Shown: piece after piece, positions 63,436-64,000 of the stretch
How the letters are laid out: each line of letters opens with the position of its first letter
Numbering within the stretch: position 1 is the first letter of the stretch
Assembly: GCA_030604885.1 (NCBI GenBank)
Contig: JAUVUZ010000016.1
Location: 19,627-83,626, forward strand
Source: Alphaproteobacteria bacterium
Lineage (GTDB): Bacteria; Pseudomonadota; Alphaproteobacteria; Rhodospirillales; Rhodospirillaceae
Direction: 5' to 3'
DNA length: 64,000 nucleotides
Translations under genes and position numbers: made by a program
The notes under the pieces: model-generated
Told to the model about the DNA's origin: nothing
What the model saw: the letters and a program-made list of their open reading frames with translations, nothing else
Databases searched by the model: none

Positions 63436-64000
63436 TCATTCCGGACGTTGCGATCCATGGTGCCGCCGAGTGCATGGGTTCCCGCCTGCGCGGGAACGAC
63501 GGCGAGGGGCGGCCGCGGGGTCCCGCTGGCGCGGCCGTGACGGAGGGGAAGCGGCGTTTCTCTCACTCGTCATGCCGGACGTCGCGAAGCGGCGAGCCGG
63601 AATCCACGGTGCCGCCGAGCGCATGGGTTCCCGCCTGCGCGGGAACGACGGGGAGGGGCGGGCGCGCGGGGGCCCGTTGGCGCGGCCGTGACGGAAGGGA
63701 AGCGGAGTTTCTCTCGCTCGTCATTCCGGACGTCGCGAAGCGGCGAGCCGGAATCCATGGTGCCGCCGAGCGCATGGGTTCCCGCTTGCGCGGGAACGAC
63801 GGGGAGGGGCGGGCGCGCGGGGTCCCGTTGGCGCGGCCGTGACGGAAGGGAAGCGGCGTTTCTCTCGCTCGTCATTCCGGACGTCGCGAAGCGGCGAGCC
63901 GGAATCCATGGTGCCGCCGAGCGCATGGGCTCCCGCTTGCGCGGGAACGACGGGGAAGGGCGGGCGCGTGGGGTCCCGTTGGCGCGGCCGTGACGGAAGG
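63436..64000. repeat. Tandem array of about 151-bp palindromic units
   Basis: Four units begin at 63436, 63570, 63721 and 63872 (periods 134, 151 and 151); the fourth is cut by the window end. Each contains two hairpins: ATTCCGG/CCGGAAT around a GTCGC/GCGGC core, and GTTCCCGC/GCGGGAAC with a 4-base loop, joined by a GC-rich linker ending GCGGCCGTGACGGAAGGGAAGCGG. The first unit lacks part of the first hairpin. The elements resemble the TCATTCC..GGAATCC extragenic palindromes common in proteobacteria. Long open frames on both strands here are by-products of the repeat, not genes. Confidence 0.9.

Noticed and set aside
63474..63993. Several open reading frames of 60-122 codons on both strands over the repeat array
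   Set aside because: They repeat the same amino-acid string in each 151-bp unit and exist in antisense too, which is expected of GC-rich palindromic DNA without stops. No ribosome sites or homology-like features.
63436..64000. Possible CRISPR array
   Set aside because: The units are about 151 bp and almost identical throughout, with no short-repeat/unique-spacer pattern and no cas genes.

Overview
The window is GC-rich, densely coded bacterial chromosome with many 4-bp ATGA start/stop overlaps. The gene content points to an alphaproteobacterium, probably of the Rhodospirillales type. Indicators are the NDUFA12-MlaD-MlaD-DUF2155 block, a class II (B12-dependent) ribonucleotide reductase, a 2-oxoacid:ferredoxin oxidoreductase with an Alvin-type ferredoxin, and DUF3309 and DUF6314 proteins. 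Species cannot be read from the sequence. No tRNA, rRNA, CRISPR array, prophage or insertion sequence was seen.

Layout. 1-5.7 kb: end of a histidine-utilisation operon (hutH-hutU-hutD) followed by an NMT1/SsuA-type ABC transporter that may belong to it. 5.7-27.0 kb: a large exopolysaccharide locus. Its glycosyltransferases read as a xanthan/acetan-type set (initiating phosphoglucosyltransferase, GT26 GumM-like, GT4 GumH, GT70 GumK, GDP-mannose synthesis by ManC, a GumF/G-like acyltransferase and a GH5 glucanase). The export and regulatory scaffold is that of exosortase A (PEP-CTERM/XrtA) loci: exosortase-EpsI fusion, XrtA-type chain-length protein, tyrosine kinase, secretion ATPase, barrel protein and the TPR lipoprotein PrsT. 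27.2-31.6 kb: a second ABC importer with a LOG-family protein at its end. 31.5-35.1 kb: GNAT, flavin monooxygenase plus DUF6314 protein, and an MscS channel. 35.2-38.4 kb: an OmpR/EnvZ-type two-component system divergent from a small secreted protein and a DUF4405 membrane protein. 38.4-43.7 kb: esterase, LrgA/LrgB pair, and a 2-oxoacid:ferredoxin oxidoreductase operon with a ferritin-like protein, next to a ferredoxin. 43.8-47.6 kb: glycine-zipper lipoprotein, DEAD-box helicase, isochorismatase and hydrolase. 47.7-50.8 kb: DUF2155, two MCE/MlaD proteins, NDUFA12 and a LysR regulator. 51.1-54.8 kb: nrdJ with a structured leader. 54.9-59.1 kb: an AraC-regulated FUSC/DUF1656/HlyD efflux operon whose base composition looks less GC-biased. 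59.2-63.4 kb: PAS protein, Band-7-like protein, RecQ and an aldo-keto reductase. 63.4-64 kb: a tandem array of about 151-bp palindromic units running off the window.

The most notable inference is that the polysaccharide locus pairs a predicted cellobiose-mannose-glucuronate (xanthan/acetan-core) assembly line with an exosortase A scaffold. Several regulatory DNA signals match their neighbouring regulator classes: GTATC direct repeats 10 bp apart beside the OmpR-type regulator, TGGCAG direct repeats 21 bp apart beside the AraC-type regulator, and a HutC-like half-palindrome after hutD. All functions are read from sequence motifs and family knowledge; no database search was possible.
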